Source: Roseiarcus sp963770275 (GTDB lineage: Bacteria; Pseudomonadota; Alphaproteobacteria; Rhizobiales; Beijerinckiaceae). Taken from it: a stretch of 64,000 nucleotides of DNA. The stretch lies in contig CAVYPD010000035.1 in assembly GCA_963770275.1 (NCBI GenBank), positions 248,001 through 312,000 on the forward strand. The letters run 5' to 3'. Below are positions 1 to 10,526 of the stretch, in pieces (within the stretch, counting starts at the first letter, position 1; every line of letters begins with the position of its first letter). Under the pieces are notes generated by a model. That model saw only the letters and a program-made list of their open reading frames with translations. It was not told where the DNA came from and did not search any database. The translations under genes and the position numbers were made by a program.

Positions 1-1
1 C

Positions 2-301
2 GAGCCGACAATTCGCTACCTGCGGGAACGCGAGCAGGTGACCGCCGTCTATGTTGAGCGTGTTGCGCCAATCACGCTTGAAGCCGGCGATCGGGTTCTA
101 GCTGTGACCTACGTCGCCGACCGGCTTCACGATCAATACGCGGGGCGTCTCGATCGTGAGGCGATGCTCGAATATGTGCGCGCTGGCAAAGGCAAGTCCG
201 GCGACAACGCGGAATATATCCTCGAGACCAACGACCATCTGCTGGCTCTCGGGGTGCGGGATCCGGATCTCGAATGGCTGAGCGCCAAACTCCGAGCCTG
301 A
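2..301 (+). CDS. ChaC-like gamma-glutamylcyclotransferase, C-terminal part
   Basis: The last 99 residues of a protein that starts before the window; the frame is open from base 2 and stops at 299-301. YLREREQVTAVY, a VLAVTYVADR strand, HDQYAG and SGDNAEYILET are the conserved C-terminal blocks of the ChaC family. ChaC enzymes act in the cytosol and release 5-oxoproline from the gamma-glutamyl group of glutathione. The glutamate in the LREREQ block lies where the family's catalytic glutamate is expected. The N-terminal glycine-rich loop is outside the window, so activity cannot be judged. It is convergent with the next gene, which ends 14 bases away on the other strand. Confidence 0.75.
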   Translation, partial: EPTIRYLREREQVTAVYVERVAPITLEAGDRVLAVTYVADRLHDQYAGRLDREAMLEYVRAGKGKSGDNAEYILETNDHLLALGVRDPDLEWLSAKLRA

Positions 302-314
302 GCGGCTAAGGCCG

Positions 315-761
315 TCAGGCCTGGGCGATCGCCAGATCGGCGACGGTGGCTGCCCGTTCCGAGGGCGATGTGGCCAGTAAGTGGAGATGGAATTCAAGGC
401 CTGAACCAAAGGCCCGCAACTCGCGCTGGGCTTTTTCGACGACCGGTTCCGGAAAAGGTCCCGTCTCGCGCACTGAAACGACGCGCCGTTGCCCCGTCAT
501 GTCGCGGATTACAGCCAGCAGGACGGCGTCGCGAAAAGCCGGGCATTCTGACGCCGGATAGACCGAGAAAACATAGCGCCGCGCCGAGAGGCCGAGCCAC
601 GAACAAAATCGGGAGGAAATCGGCATGCCGTCGAGCGCGGCCAGCGAGGAGCCGCGACGGTCGTCCTGACGATTGCTCATGGGGACGGTCCAACCGACCG
701 CAGGCCATTCTGAGACCCCGTAGGCCCGGTCCAACGTTTCATTCTCGAATGCCAGCGTCAT
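315..761 (-). CDS. Hypothetical protein, conserved-looking, about 148 aa
   Basis: I do not recognise a named domain. The frame runs on upstream to a TTG at 818 that overlaps the stop of the acyltransferase gene in a TTGA arrangement; I prefer the ATG at 761 because the extra 19 residues look unlike a protein start. The protein is soluble with no signal peptide or membrane segment: a LDGMPISSRFCSWLGL block, a YVFSVYPASECPAF block, and a C-terminal EFHLHLLATS segment followed by an alanine-rich helix. It lies just downstream of plsC on the same strand and is probably cotranscribed with it. The coding call rests on codon pattern and position. Confidence 0.5.
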   Translation of the reverse strand: MTLAFENETLDRAYGVSEWPAVGWTVPMSNRQDDRRGSSLAALDGMPISSRFCSWLGLSARRYVFSVYPASECPAFRDAVLLAVIRDMTGQRRVVSVRETGPFPEPVVEKAQRELRAFGSGLEFHLHLLATSPSERAATVADLAIAQA

Positions 762-814
762 CGCCCCGACCCTGATTATTACGAGAACGTTAATAGAACA
801 AAGCAAGATTCTCG

Positions 815-1600
815 TCAAGCTGACCGTAGCGCTTCCGTATCGTTGTTCGCGCCTTCCGCAACAACCGCTGCCAGCGATGGGTCCTTCGCGACCGCCTCAG
901 CATTCAGGCGGTCGCAGGCCGTTTCGATCGTCGATTGCAGGCGTTTGCTAAATCCGACGCGGTCGAGGCCAGGCTCAATAACGGGAAGGTATTCGATGAT
1001 GGCGACGCCTGGGCGGCGCAGGAAGCCCCGGCGCCGCCAGAACAGCCCGGTGTTGACGGCGACTGGAAGGCAAGGGACGTTCGCCGCTGCGTAGAGCGCC
1101 GCTGCGCCGTGCTTGTACATTGGCGGGGCGCCTGGCAGCCGCCGGGTTCCCTCCGGGTAAATGAACACCTGTCGTCCGGCAGCGAACACGGGCTTGGCCG
1201 CCGTGGCGATTTGTTGGAGAGCCCGCCGGCCCCGCCCGCGGTCAATGGCAATCTGCTGCGAGACGATGAGGTACTGACCGAAAAGCGGAACGTACGTGAG
1301 TTGCCGCTTGAGGATGATGGCGAAGTCAGGCGCGTATTTGAGCAGCGCGAAGGTCTCCAGAAACGATTGATGCTTGACGGCGATCAAGACTGCGCCGGGC
1401 GGGATATTCTCGACGCCGCGATATTCGAGCCTGAGCCCGCAGATCGTTTCCAGAAGCCAGACAGAAATCGCGCCCCACAGGCGTGCGAGGGCGAAGATGG
1501 CGCGCCTGCCGAACACTATGGTTGGTAGGCCGACGATCATCAGAACCACCAGGTTCAGATAGAAGAGCGCATTGAAGAGGAGCGATCGCGTTGCGAGCAT
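815..1600 (-). CDS. plsC: 1-acyl-sn-glycerol-3-phosphate acyltransferase (PlsC family)
   Basis: Membrane-bound enzyme of phospholipid synthesis that acylates lysophosphatidate at the inner membrane. The 261-residue protein has a hydrophobic N-terminus (residues about 8-30) and the family blocks in order: KHQSFLETFAL near residue 75, an IDRGRGRRAL block near 120, and YPEGTRR near 149. Family members normally carry H-x4-D at the first block; here it is H-x4-E (His-Gln-Ser-Phe-Leu-Glu), a conservative change of the catalytic dyad partner. The gene lies 35 bases downstream of ftsX and probably belongs to the same transcript. Specificity for lysophosphatidate and not another acyl acceptor is inferred. 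Confidence 0.85.
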   Translation of the reverse strand: MLATRSLLFNALFYLNLVVLMIVGLPTIVFGRRAIFALARLWGAISVWLLETICGLRLEYRGVENIPPGAVLIAVKHQSFLETFALLKYAPDFAIILKRQLTYVPLFGQYLIVSQQIAIDRGRGRRALQQIATAAKPVFAAGRQVFIYPEGTRRLPGAPPMYKHGAAALYAAANVPCLPVAVNTGLFWRRRGFLRRPGVAIIEYLPVIEPGLDRVGFSKRLQSTIETACDRLNAEAVAKDPSLAAVVAEGANNDTEALRSA

Positions 1601-1635
1601 TTTGTCGCCAGGGCTAGGGAAGATTTGTCATGCGT

Positions 1636-2586
1636 CTATTGCAGGCTTTGCAAATGCCGCATGACGATCTCGCGCGAAAGAAGACCGGTGAGCAGCGTAA
1701 CCGCGGCGCATACCGCGACAAGGGCGAGATAGCCCAAGGAGCGGAGCGCGAACGAGCCGAACATAGCTGCGATTTCCTCCCCGCCCGGCGAATGCGCCCA
1801 CCAGAAGGATAGGAGCGAGGCGATGGCGAAGAAGGCGATCGCCGCCATGCCGCCGATCAACGCGCCGCGAAACCCCAAACGACGAAAATGGGCCTGAAAC
1901 TCCTTGGCGATGAACGTGTTTGACGCGCCGACAAGATGAAGGACTTCCACAACCTCTCGATTGGCCGCCACCGCGCCGCGCGTGGCGAACCCGATCGCCG
2001 TACCCATCGCGACGATCATCAGCACGAAAAGAGCGGCGGCAAGAATGACGACGCCATCGGCCATGGCGCCGAGGCGCGCCGCCCACATCCGATGATCGTC
2101 AAGATCGGCCTGGGGAACGGCTGAGGCGAGCGCTGAACGCAACGTCGCGAGGTCCTGGGAGCGCTGGCCGCGAAGTTGCACAGCGATAAGCCGCGGGACG
2201 GGCAGCTGACTGAGGTCGAGCCCCACGCCGAGCCATGGCTCGAGAAGCTTCTCCGATTCGGCCCGGGAGAGCGCATGCACCGACTCGACGTCGGGCGTTT
2301 TCGTGGCGATGGCGACGGCTTTGGCGACGAGGCTTTCCACATCATCGCCGGCCCGAGACTTCACCTGGATCGTCGCCTCGCGCAACACATCCGAGCGCCA
2401 GGCTTGCGAAGCGTCGGCGACCAGCAGCGCCGCACCAGCGGTCAGGCACGCAAGAAAGGTCATGATCGCGATGACGACGACCAGCGCGCGCCCAGCGACG
2501 GAGTCCCGCGGTATGAGCGGCGCATTGGTCTTGAACGACGATTCCGACTCCACGGCGAGGACAGGCTCGACGATCGGTTCGTTCAT
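1636..2586 (-). CDS. ftsX: Cell division ABC transporter permease FtsX
   Basis: Inner-membrane partner of FtsE. The FtsEX complex sits at the division septum and transmits ATP hydrolysis to cell-wall hydrolases outside the membrane. The 316-residue protein has a cytoplasmic N-terminus, a first membrane segment at about residues 30-60, a long periplasmic loop with the typical ATIQVKSRAGDD and LSRAESEKLLEPWLG segments, and three further membrane segments in the C-terminal half. The ATG overlaps the ftsE stop in ATGA (2583-2586), which suggests coupled translation. Length and layout are normal for alphaproteobacterial FtsX. Confidence 0.9.
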   Translation of the reverse strand: MNEPIVEPVLAVESESSFKTNAPLIPRDSVAGRALVVVIAIMTFLACLTAGAALLVADASQAWRSDVLREATIQVKSRAGDDVESLVAKAVAIATKTPDVESVHALSRAESEKLLEPWLGVGLDLSQLPVPRLIAVQLRGQRSQDLATLRSALASAVPQADLDDHRMWAARLGAMADGVVILAAALFVLMIVAMGTAIGFATRGAVAANREVVEVLHLVGASNTFIAKEFQAHFRRLGFRGALIGGMAAIAFFAIASLLSFWWAHSPGGEEIAAMFGSFALRSLGYLALVAVCAAVTLLTGLLSREIVMRHLQSLQ

Positions 2587-3257
2587 GACGGCAAGCCGTC
2601 AAAAATCGTCAGTTTGCTGTCGCCGACGACCAGCCGGCGGGCGAAGCCGAACTGGTCCATGAGCTGGAGATCATGCGTGGCGATCACAACCGCCGTGCCA
2701 AGCCGGTGAAGTTCGACGAACAGCCGCAGAAGACGGCGCGCGAGGCCAGGATCGACATTGCCGGTCGGTTCGTCCGCGAGCAACAATTCCGGGCGCACAA
2801 TCAATGCGCGAGCGATTGCGGCCCTCTGCTTTTCGCCTCCCGAAAGCACAGGCGGGGACGCGTTCATCCGGTCGCCGAGACCGACCCAGCGCAAAAGCTC
2901 GACCACCTCAGCCCGGTAGCTGGATTCCTCGCGACCCATCGCCCGCAACGGCAGCGCCACGTTCTCATAAGCCGTGAGGTGGTCCAAGAGGCGAAAATCC
3001 TGAAAAACGGCGCCGATCCGCCGTCTCAGCGTCGTCAAGTCGTCCTTGGTCAGCGCCGCCGAATCTTGACCAAAGACGCGGATCGTTCCTCGTGTTGGCC
3101 GGAGGGAAAGCAACATCAGCCGCATAAGGGTTGTCTTGCCGGCGCCGGACGGGCCGGTGAGGAATTGAAAGCTTTGCGGTTCGACGGAAAAATTAAGATC
3201 GCCGAGCACCTCCGGTCCCATGCCGTAGCGCAAACCGACGTTTTCGAACCGTATCAA
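2583..3257 (-). CDS. ftsE: Cell division ATP-binding protein FtsE
   Basis: ATPase subunit of the FtsEX complex at the division septum. The 224-residue protein has Walker A GPSGAGKTT at residues 35-43, a Q-loop (VFQDFRLLDHLT) near 84, the signature LSGGEKQR at 138-145, Walker B LLLADEP at 158-164, and a switch histidine in IATHDLQL. The gene is first in the minus-strand run ftsE-ftsX-plsC and is divergent from the membrane-anchored protein at 3364; their promoters must share the roughly 106-base gap. Confidence 0.93.
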   Translation of the reverse strand: MIRFENVGLRYGMGPEVLGDLNFSVEPQSFQFLTGPSGAGKTTLMRLMLLSLRPTRGTIRVFGQDSAALTKDDLTTLRRRIGAVFQDFRLLDHLTAYENVALPLRAMGREESSYRAEVVELLRWVGLGDRMNASPPVLSGGEKQRAAIARALIVRPELLLADEPTGNVDPGLARRLLRLFVELHRLGTAVVIATHDLQLMDQFGFARRLVVGDSKLTIFDGLPS

Positions 3258-3363
3258 CGCGATCCCCGGGACGGCGCGGTTCGGCCGTTTAACGCGCCTT
3301 TAACCGTGTTTCGACCCAAATACCACCATCGGCCATTCCAACGGAACAGCAAGGTCCGCCGCG

Positions 3364-3891
3364 ATGCCTCTAGACCACAAGTTCGGCTCAGATTGCGATC
3401 AAAATTTTCGACGGTTGCGTTGGCGGGCACACGGGGTCATGGCCCCGGCTTTTCTCCTTGTCGGCTTGGTGATCCTGGGCACGACGGCGATCGCCGCCCG
3501 GGCGACGATCGTCTCGGTCGCGCCGGCGACGGCCGCCGTTTATGCCGGCGTGGGACTGCCGGTGAACCTTCGCGGCCTGTCGATCGCCAAACTTCATGTG
3601 ACGGTTGCGCAGCAAACGGAAGGTCAGGGCGAGCTCCTGATCACGGGCGAGATTGAGAATTTGCGTGACGCGAAGACGTCAGTGCCGGATCTGCACATGG
3701 CGCTTCGTGGCGAGGACGGACGGGAGATCTATGTCTGGACGGCGAAGGCGCCGAAGATCAGCCTCAACGCTCGTGAGCGCGTCCCATTTCGAGCCCGATT
3801 GGCGGCGCCCCCGGCCGGCGTTCGCGACGTTCTGGTAAAATTCGACGCGCCGGGAGATAAAGGAGGACAGTTCACAGAGTTTCCTTCATGA
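3364..3891 (+). CDS. Membrane-anchored protein with DUF3426-like periplasmic domain
   Basis: A 175-residue protein with one strong membrane segment (residues about 25-47) followed by a beta-rich domain containing LITGEIENLRD, VPDLHMALRGEDG and REIYVWTA, which resembles the DUF3426/FxLYD-like domain usually found in this place next to ftsE in rhizobia. Relatives carry an N-terminal MJ0042-type zinc ribbon before the membrane segment. Here the short N-terminus (SDCDQNFRRLRW) has only one cysteine, so the ribbon is absent or was lost. The start overlaps nothing upstream. The stop overlaps the hpt ATG (ATGA), suggesting cotranscription. Confidence 0.7.
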   Translation: MPLDHKFGSDCDQNFRRLRWRAHGVMAPAFLLVGLVILGTTAIAARATIVSVAPATAAVYAGVGLPVNLRGLSIAKLHVTVAQQTEGQGELLITGEIENLRDAKTSVPDLHMALRGEDGREIYVWTAKAPKISLNARERVPFRARLAAPPAGVRDVLVKFDAPGDKGGQFTEFPS

Positions 3892-4475
3892 GCGGCGAAA
3901 GACAGGTCAAGGTCCTATACGACGAGCGCACGATCGCCCAACGCACGGAGGAGCTTGCGCGCGAGATCGCCGCGACGAAGCCGAAGGATCTGCTTGTCGT
4001 CGCAATCCTCAAAGGCTCGTTCATGTTCGCGGCCGACCTGCTGCGCGCTCTGCATCGGGCGGGGCTCGAGCCGCAAGTCGAGTTTTTCCACCTGTCGAGC
4101 TATGTGACCGGGACCGTGTCGAGCGGGACGGTGAAAATCCTCCGTGACATCGAATCCTCGGTCCGCGACCGGGATGTTCTGCTTGTTGACGATATTCTCG
4201 AATCGGGCCGGACGCTGGCCTTCGCCAAGGATCTTCTGGCGGCCCGCGGCGCCCGGCGGGTTCTCGTCTGCACGATGTTGGAGAAGCCCGGCAAGCGGGT
4301 CGTGGAAATTGGCGCCGACTTCGTCGGCTTCGCCTGCCCCGACGTTTTTGTCGTCGGATACGGCATGGACGTCGCCCATTCCTATCGGGAATTGCCGTTT
4401 ATCGGCCGCGTCGTCACTGCGCAGGACGCGAGCGAAGTCGAAGCGGCAATTCCGGAAACGGCTACGCGTGCTTGA
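3888..4475 (+). CDS. hpt: Hypoxanthine phosphoribosyltransferase
   Basis: Purine salvage enzyme that makes IMP or GMP from hypoxanthine or guanine and PRPP in the cytosol. The 195-residue protein shows the LKGS loop (41-44) and the PRPP-binding block VLLVDDILESGRTL at residues 97-110, plus the C-terminal VVGYGMDVAHSYRELP segment that contacts the purine. Length is normal. It starts four bases inside the preceding gene and its last eight bases overlap the likely GTG start of the aminopeptidase, so three genes form one tight run. Confidence 0.92.
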   Translation: MSGERQVKVLYDERTIAQRTEELAREIAATKPKDLLVVAILKGSFMFAADLLRALHRAGLEPQVEFFHLSSYVTGTVSSGTVKILRDIESSVRDRDVLLVDDILESGRTLAFAKDLLAARGARRVLVCTMLEKPGKRVVEIGADFVGFACPDVFVVGYGMDVAHSYRELPFIGRVVTAQDASEVEAAIPETATRA

Positions 4476-6307
4476 GAGTCGTTTTCAGTCCTTCGTGGCG
4501 TTGGGCGATCCTTCGCATGGGCGTGCACGCGTGGGCCAATTGCGCGCCGAATTGGCGAAGCAGGGGCTTGCAGGGTTCATCGTCCCGCGCGCGGATGAGC
4601 ACCAGAACGAATACGTGCCCGCGAACGCCGAGCGGCTGAGATGGCTGACCGGATTCGCCGGCTCGGCCGGGCTCGCGGTGGTCCTGAAGGACTCGGCGGC
4701 GCTGTTTGTTGACGGCCGATACACGGAGCAGGTGAAGAGCGAGGCGGACGGGTCGGTGTTCGAATTCCGCCGCGTTCCAGAGGAACCGCCGAGCGAATGG
4801 ATCGCCGGGCAGCTCAAACAGGGCGACAAGCTTGGTTACGACCCGCGACTTCATACGCCCGAGGCCGTCGCGCGATACACGGCCGCTTGCGAGAAAGCGG
4901 GCGCCAGTCTGGTCGCCTGTCGACTCGAACCCAGTTGACGCGATCTGGCCTGATCGGCCGCCCGCGCCGTTGGGCGCGATTACCCCGCACAAGCTGCGAT
5001 TCGCGGGCGAAGGCGCACCCAAGAAAATCGCCCGCGTGCGGCAGGCCTTGGGGTCGTCGCATGGTCTCTTGATCAGCGATCCTCACAATCTGGCGTGGCT
5101 GTTCAATGTCCGCGGCTCGGACGTCTCATACACGCCACTGCCGATCGGCTGGGCCTATCTGCCGCTTGAGGGCCGTCCGGTTGTGTTTCTCGACGGAAGA
5201 AAACTCTCGCCCGCGAGCCGCCAAAGTCTCAGCCGCCAAGCGGACGTGCTCGAGCCCGACGCTTTGCTCGCGTTCGTCGAGGATCTGGGCCGGCGCTGCG
5301 AACGCGTGGCGTTCGATGCCGCGACCGTTCCAGCCTATTTGACCCAGGCGATCGAGCGAGCGGGCGGCAAAGCCGACGTCGGGCCGGATCCGATCGCGCT
5401 CATGAAGGCGAAGAAGAATCCGGCCGAGCTCGCAGGCGCGCGCGCCGCGCACGAGCGGGACGGCGCCGCGATGGCAAGTTTCCTCGCCTGGTTCGCCACC
5501 GAAGCGCCGCGAGGCCGCCTGACCGAAATCGACGCGGTCAAGGCCTTGGAGACCTTCCGGCGAGCGAGCCCAGCGCTCAAGGATCTCTCGTTCCCGACCA
5601 TCGCTGGCGCGGGCCCCAATTCAGCCATTCCTCACTATCGGGTCAGCGAAGAATCCAACCGGAAAATCGATCGCGGCATTTTCCTCATCGACAGCGGCGC
5701 GCAATACGAGGACGGCACGACCGACATCACGCGCACGATCGCCGTCGGACGGCCCAGCGCGCTCATGCGGGATCGGTTCACCCGTGTGCTGAAAGGTCAC
5801 ATCGCGGTCGCCCGCGCCGTCTTCCCGCCAGGAACGAACGGCGCCCAAATCGACGCGCTGGCGCGCGCGGCGCTCTGGCGAGCGGGCCTCGATTTCGACC
5901 ATGGCACCGGACACGGCATCGGGTCGTATCTCTCGGTCCACGAAGGCCCCCAGCGCATCGCCAAGACCGGAACGACCGCCCTCGCGCCGGGGATGATCAT
6001 ATCCAACGAGCCGGGCTATTATGCCGCCGGCGCGTTCGGAATCCGCATCGAGAATCTGCTCGTGGTCGAGGCGCGGGCGATTGCCGGCGGCGAGAGGCCG
6101 ATGCTGGGCTTCGAGACGCTGACGCTTGCGCCGATCGATCTCAGCCTCATCGAGCCGAAATTGATGGACGGCGACGAAATCGCCTGGCTCGACGACTACC
6201 ACGCTCGCGTTCGCAAGGTCTTGTCGCGGCGGGTCGATGGCTCGACCCGCGCGTGGCTCACGAAGGCCACCCGCCGGCTTGCAGTGGTCAAGGCGCGGCG
6301 CGGATAA
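4468..6307 (+). CDS. M24 family aminopeptidase P (Xaa-Pro), frameshifted
   Basis: Two-domain metallopeptidase that removes the N-terminal residue in front of proline. The first frame (from GTG 4468, overlapping hpt) gives the creatinase-like N-domain with VPRADEHQNEYVP and LFVDGRYTEQ. Near 4921-4935 the reading continues in the next frame with NPVDAIWPDRPPAP. The catalytic domain holds the metal ligands: two aspartates in DSGAQYEDGTTD, histidine in HGTGHGIGSYL, and glutamates in SNEPGYY and the later GFETLTLAPID block. Repaired length is about 612 residues, normal for the large eukaryote-like type. The break behaves as one extra base and is probably a consensus error. Confidence 0.85.
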
Positions 6308-6315
6308 CCAAAGCG

Positions 6316-7977
<1,662 letters not shown>

Positions 7978-8041
7978 AGCCCTTTTCCTTTCCCCCGCTT
8001 GCCGTTAAGCGTGACCGCCCGCCGCGCCCGGACATATTCAT

Positions 8042-9849
8042 ATGCCGCCCCTCCTGCAATTGCGAGACATTGGTCTGACCCTCGGCGGCGCGCCGCTCTT
8101 GGACGGGGCGGAGATGTCGATTTCTGCTGGCGACCGAATCGCCGTCGTCGGGCGCAACGGATCGGGCAAGTCGACCTTGTTTCGCATTGCTGGCGGCCAA
8201 ATGACCACTGACCGGGGAAGTCGCTTCGTCCAGCCTTCCGCGCGCCTGGCCTATCTGCCGCAGGAGCCGGACATGTCCGGCTTCCCCACCACGCTCGACT
8301 ATATCCTTGCCGGGCTCAGCGATTTCGACAACCCGTATGCAGCCAGAGCCATGATGGAAGAACTCGGGGTCGACCCCGAGGCAGATCCGGCCCGCCTTTC
8401 AGGCGGCGAAGCGCGCCGCGCGGCTTTGGTCAGGATCTTGAGCCCGGAGCCCGAGATCCTGCTGCTCGACGAGCCGACCAATCACCTCGATCTGGTCGCG
8501 ATCGAATGGCTGGAGGCGCATCTTGCGAATAGCCGTTCGGCGCTGGCGCTGATTAGCCATGACAAGCGGCTGCTCGCCGATTTGACCCGCGCCACGATCT
8601 GGCTCGATCGCGGCCGCACCCGCCGTCTCGATCAGGGCTTCGGCGCGTTCGAGGCTTGGCGCGATGTGAAGCTCGAGGAGGAGGAACTCGAGCGCCACAA
8701 GCTCGACCGCAAGATCGTCAACGAAGAGCATTGGATGCGCTATGGCGTGACCGCGCGGCGCAAGCGCAACATGCGGCGTGTCGGGGAGCTCGCGGATCTC
8801 AGAAGCGAGCGACGGGAAGCCCTGCGGTCAGTCGGCGTCGCCGCCATGATCGCGCAAGACACCAAAGCCTCGGGCGCGTTGGTGATCGACGCAGAGCAGA
8901 TCAGCAAATCTTATGGCGATCGCGAAATCGTGCGCGACTTTTCGATGCGGGTCATGCGCCGCGACAGAATAGGGGTCGTCGGGGCCAATGGGGCCGGCAA
9001 AGACCACGCTCATCAACATTTTAACGGGCGGCCCTTGCGCCGGACTCAGGCGTGGTGCGGCTGGGCGCGAATGTCACGATGGCCTCTCTTGATCAGCAGC
9101 GCGCGTCGCTCGAGCCGACGACGACGCTTGTGGACGCGTTGACCGGGGGCGGCAGCGACTATGTGACGATCAACGGCGAGCGGCGGCATGTCATGGGCTA
9201 CATGCGCGACTTCCTGTTTCCGCCCGAGCAGGCCCGAACGCCGATCGGCAAGTTGTCCGGCGGAGAGCGGGGGCGGCTCATGCTCGCCAGAGCCCTCGCG
9301 AAGCCGTCAAACTTGATGGTTCTGGACGAGCCGACCAACGATCTCGACATCGAGACGCTCGATCTCCTGCAGGAGCTGCTCGGCGACTATTCCGGCACGA
9401 TCCTCATCGTCAGCCACGATCGCGATTTTCTCGACCGGGTCGCGACGTCGGTCGTTGTCGGCGAGGGGGATGGGCGGTGGGTCGAATATGCCGGCGGCTA
9501 TTCGGACATGGTGGCGCAGCGCGGCTATGGCCTGGCCGGCCCGTTCGCCGTGCCGATTCAGGCAGCCGAGAAGGCAGGCAGACAGCCGGCCGAACGGGCC
9601 GCACCAAAACGCAAGCTCAAATTCAACGAAAAACGGGCGCTCGAAACTCTGCCAGGACGGATTGAGAAGCTTCGCGCTGACCTTGGCGCGCTTGAGCGCA
9701 AGCTTGCCGACGCCGACTTTCCCGCCCGTCAGCCTGCTGCGTTCGCGTCCACGACTAAGGCTTATGCCGAATTGCGCGACGAGCTAAGCGGGGCGGAGGA
9801 CGAGTGGCTGGGACTGGAGATGCTCCGCGAGGAGCTTGAGCAGCAGTAG
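8042..9849 (+). CDS. ABC-F family ATPase (Uup-like), frameshifted
   Basis: Soluble tandem-ATPase of the ABC-F group, which acts on ribosomes and not in transport. The first domain has Walker A GRNGSGKST, the signature LSGGEARRAAL and LLLDEPTNHLDL; the second has GANGAGK, LSGGERGRLML and MVLDEPTNDLDIE, followed by a charged C-terminal coiled coil (KRKLKFNEKRALE and after). The interdomain linker is the basic EEHWMRYGVTARRKRNMRR segment. Two single extra bases break the gene: one at about 8999-9002 inside the second Walker A (GGCAAAG for GGCAAG), one at about 9025 (GGCGGCCC). With both removed the reading is GKTTLINILTGALAP and about 601 residues. Nearest relatives are Uup-type proteins; no substrate can be assigned. 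Confidence 0.88.
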
Positions 9850-9854
9850 AGTGC

Positions 9855-10052
9855 TCAGTTCGAGAATTGCCGGCCTTCCAACCGCTCTAAAAGCTCGATC
9901 GCATCTCGCGTCGAGAGGATCACAGCGCGAGATTGGGCGATCGAGTCCTCGATTTCGACGACGAGGCGCCGAAGAAGAGTGATCGGCTTCTGATCCTCGA
10001 CGGGGAACCCGTAGAAGCGGGGATCGGAACTTGCTGAACGAGCTTTGGCCAT
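9855..10052 (-). CDS. Small hypothetical protein, 65 aa
   Basis: No known domain recognised. The ATG at 10052 is chosen over an upstream in-frame start because GGAGG sits five bases ahead of it (GGAGGAACGAATG). The protein begins MAKARSASSDPRFYGFP and continues as a likely single amphipathic helix (LLRRLVVEIEDSIAQSRAVIL, residues about 25-45) ending in RLEGRQFSN. It is convergent with the ABC-F gene, five bases apart. A helical adaptor or regulator is possible but nothing in the sequence says so. Confidence 0.5.
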   Translation of the reverse strand: MAKARSASSDPRFYGFPVEDQKPITLLRRLVVEIEDSIAQSRAVILSTRDAIELLERLEGRQFSN

Positions 10053-10321
10053 TCGTTCCTCCAGCTGGGAAGGCGGCCGTGCAACCCGGAGGGCGCAAAA
10101 TGGTTCCATGCCGGCGCCCTGGGAAAGTCGACAGGGTTAACGCGTCGATAATCCCGGCCTCTCGACCCGGGATCGAGCCAACCAAAGGGGATTGGCTTAA
10201 AGCGACAATTTATTGCTGCTAATCCGAAATCAGGGTAAACTTGACCTATGAGCGATCCAGTATCTACGCGCGCCAAGGGTGATTCTGCCGTCCGGTTGCG
10301 CCGAAGCAATAGAGAAAAGGC

Positions 10322-10415
10322 CCCGCGAAAATTTTTTGCCGATTTATCCCGCGTAACCCATTGATAAGTCTCGATTCGGACGAGAGATTCCAAGGAAATC
10401 CAAGGAAATCCAATA
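10322..10415 (-). repeat. AT-rich dispersed repeat, copy A
   Basis: Read on the minus strand, this copy has two tandem TTGGATTTCC units (10395-10415), then the core at 10376-10354 ending in ACTTATCAATGGGTTA, then a T/A-rich tail GGCAAAAAATTTTCGC. The same core recurs at 16403-16425 and 32389-32411. It lies in a 474-base spacer (10053-10526) in which I see no gene; the rest of that spacer holds only a further isolated AAGAAAATCCAAA at 10455-10467. Confidence 0.7.
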
Positions 10416-10526
10416 GTCGATAATCGGGGTTTTCGCGGCGAGTAGGCGACGCGCCAAGAAAATCCAAACCGATCGGCCGGAGGCCTACAACACATAGACA
10501 AATAGTTTTATTATCGCAGAAAGGCT

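Noticed and set aside
10380..10415. CRISPR-like short tandem repeats
   Set aside because: Units of about 10 bases without spacers; part of the dispersed repeat, no cas genes nearby.
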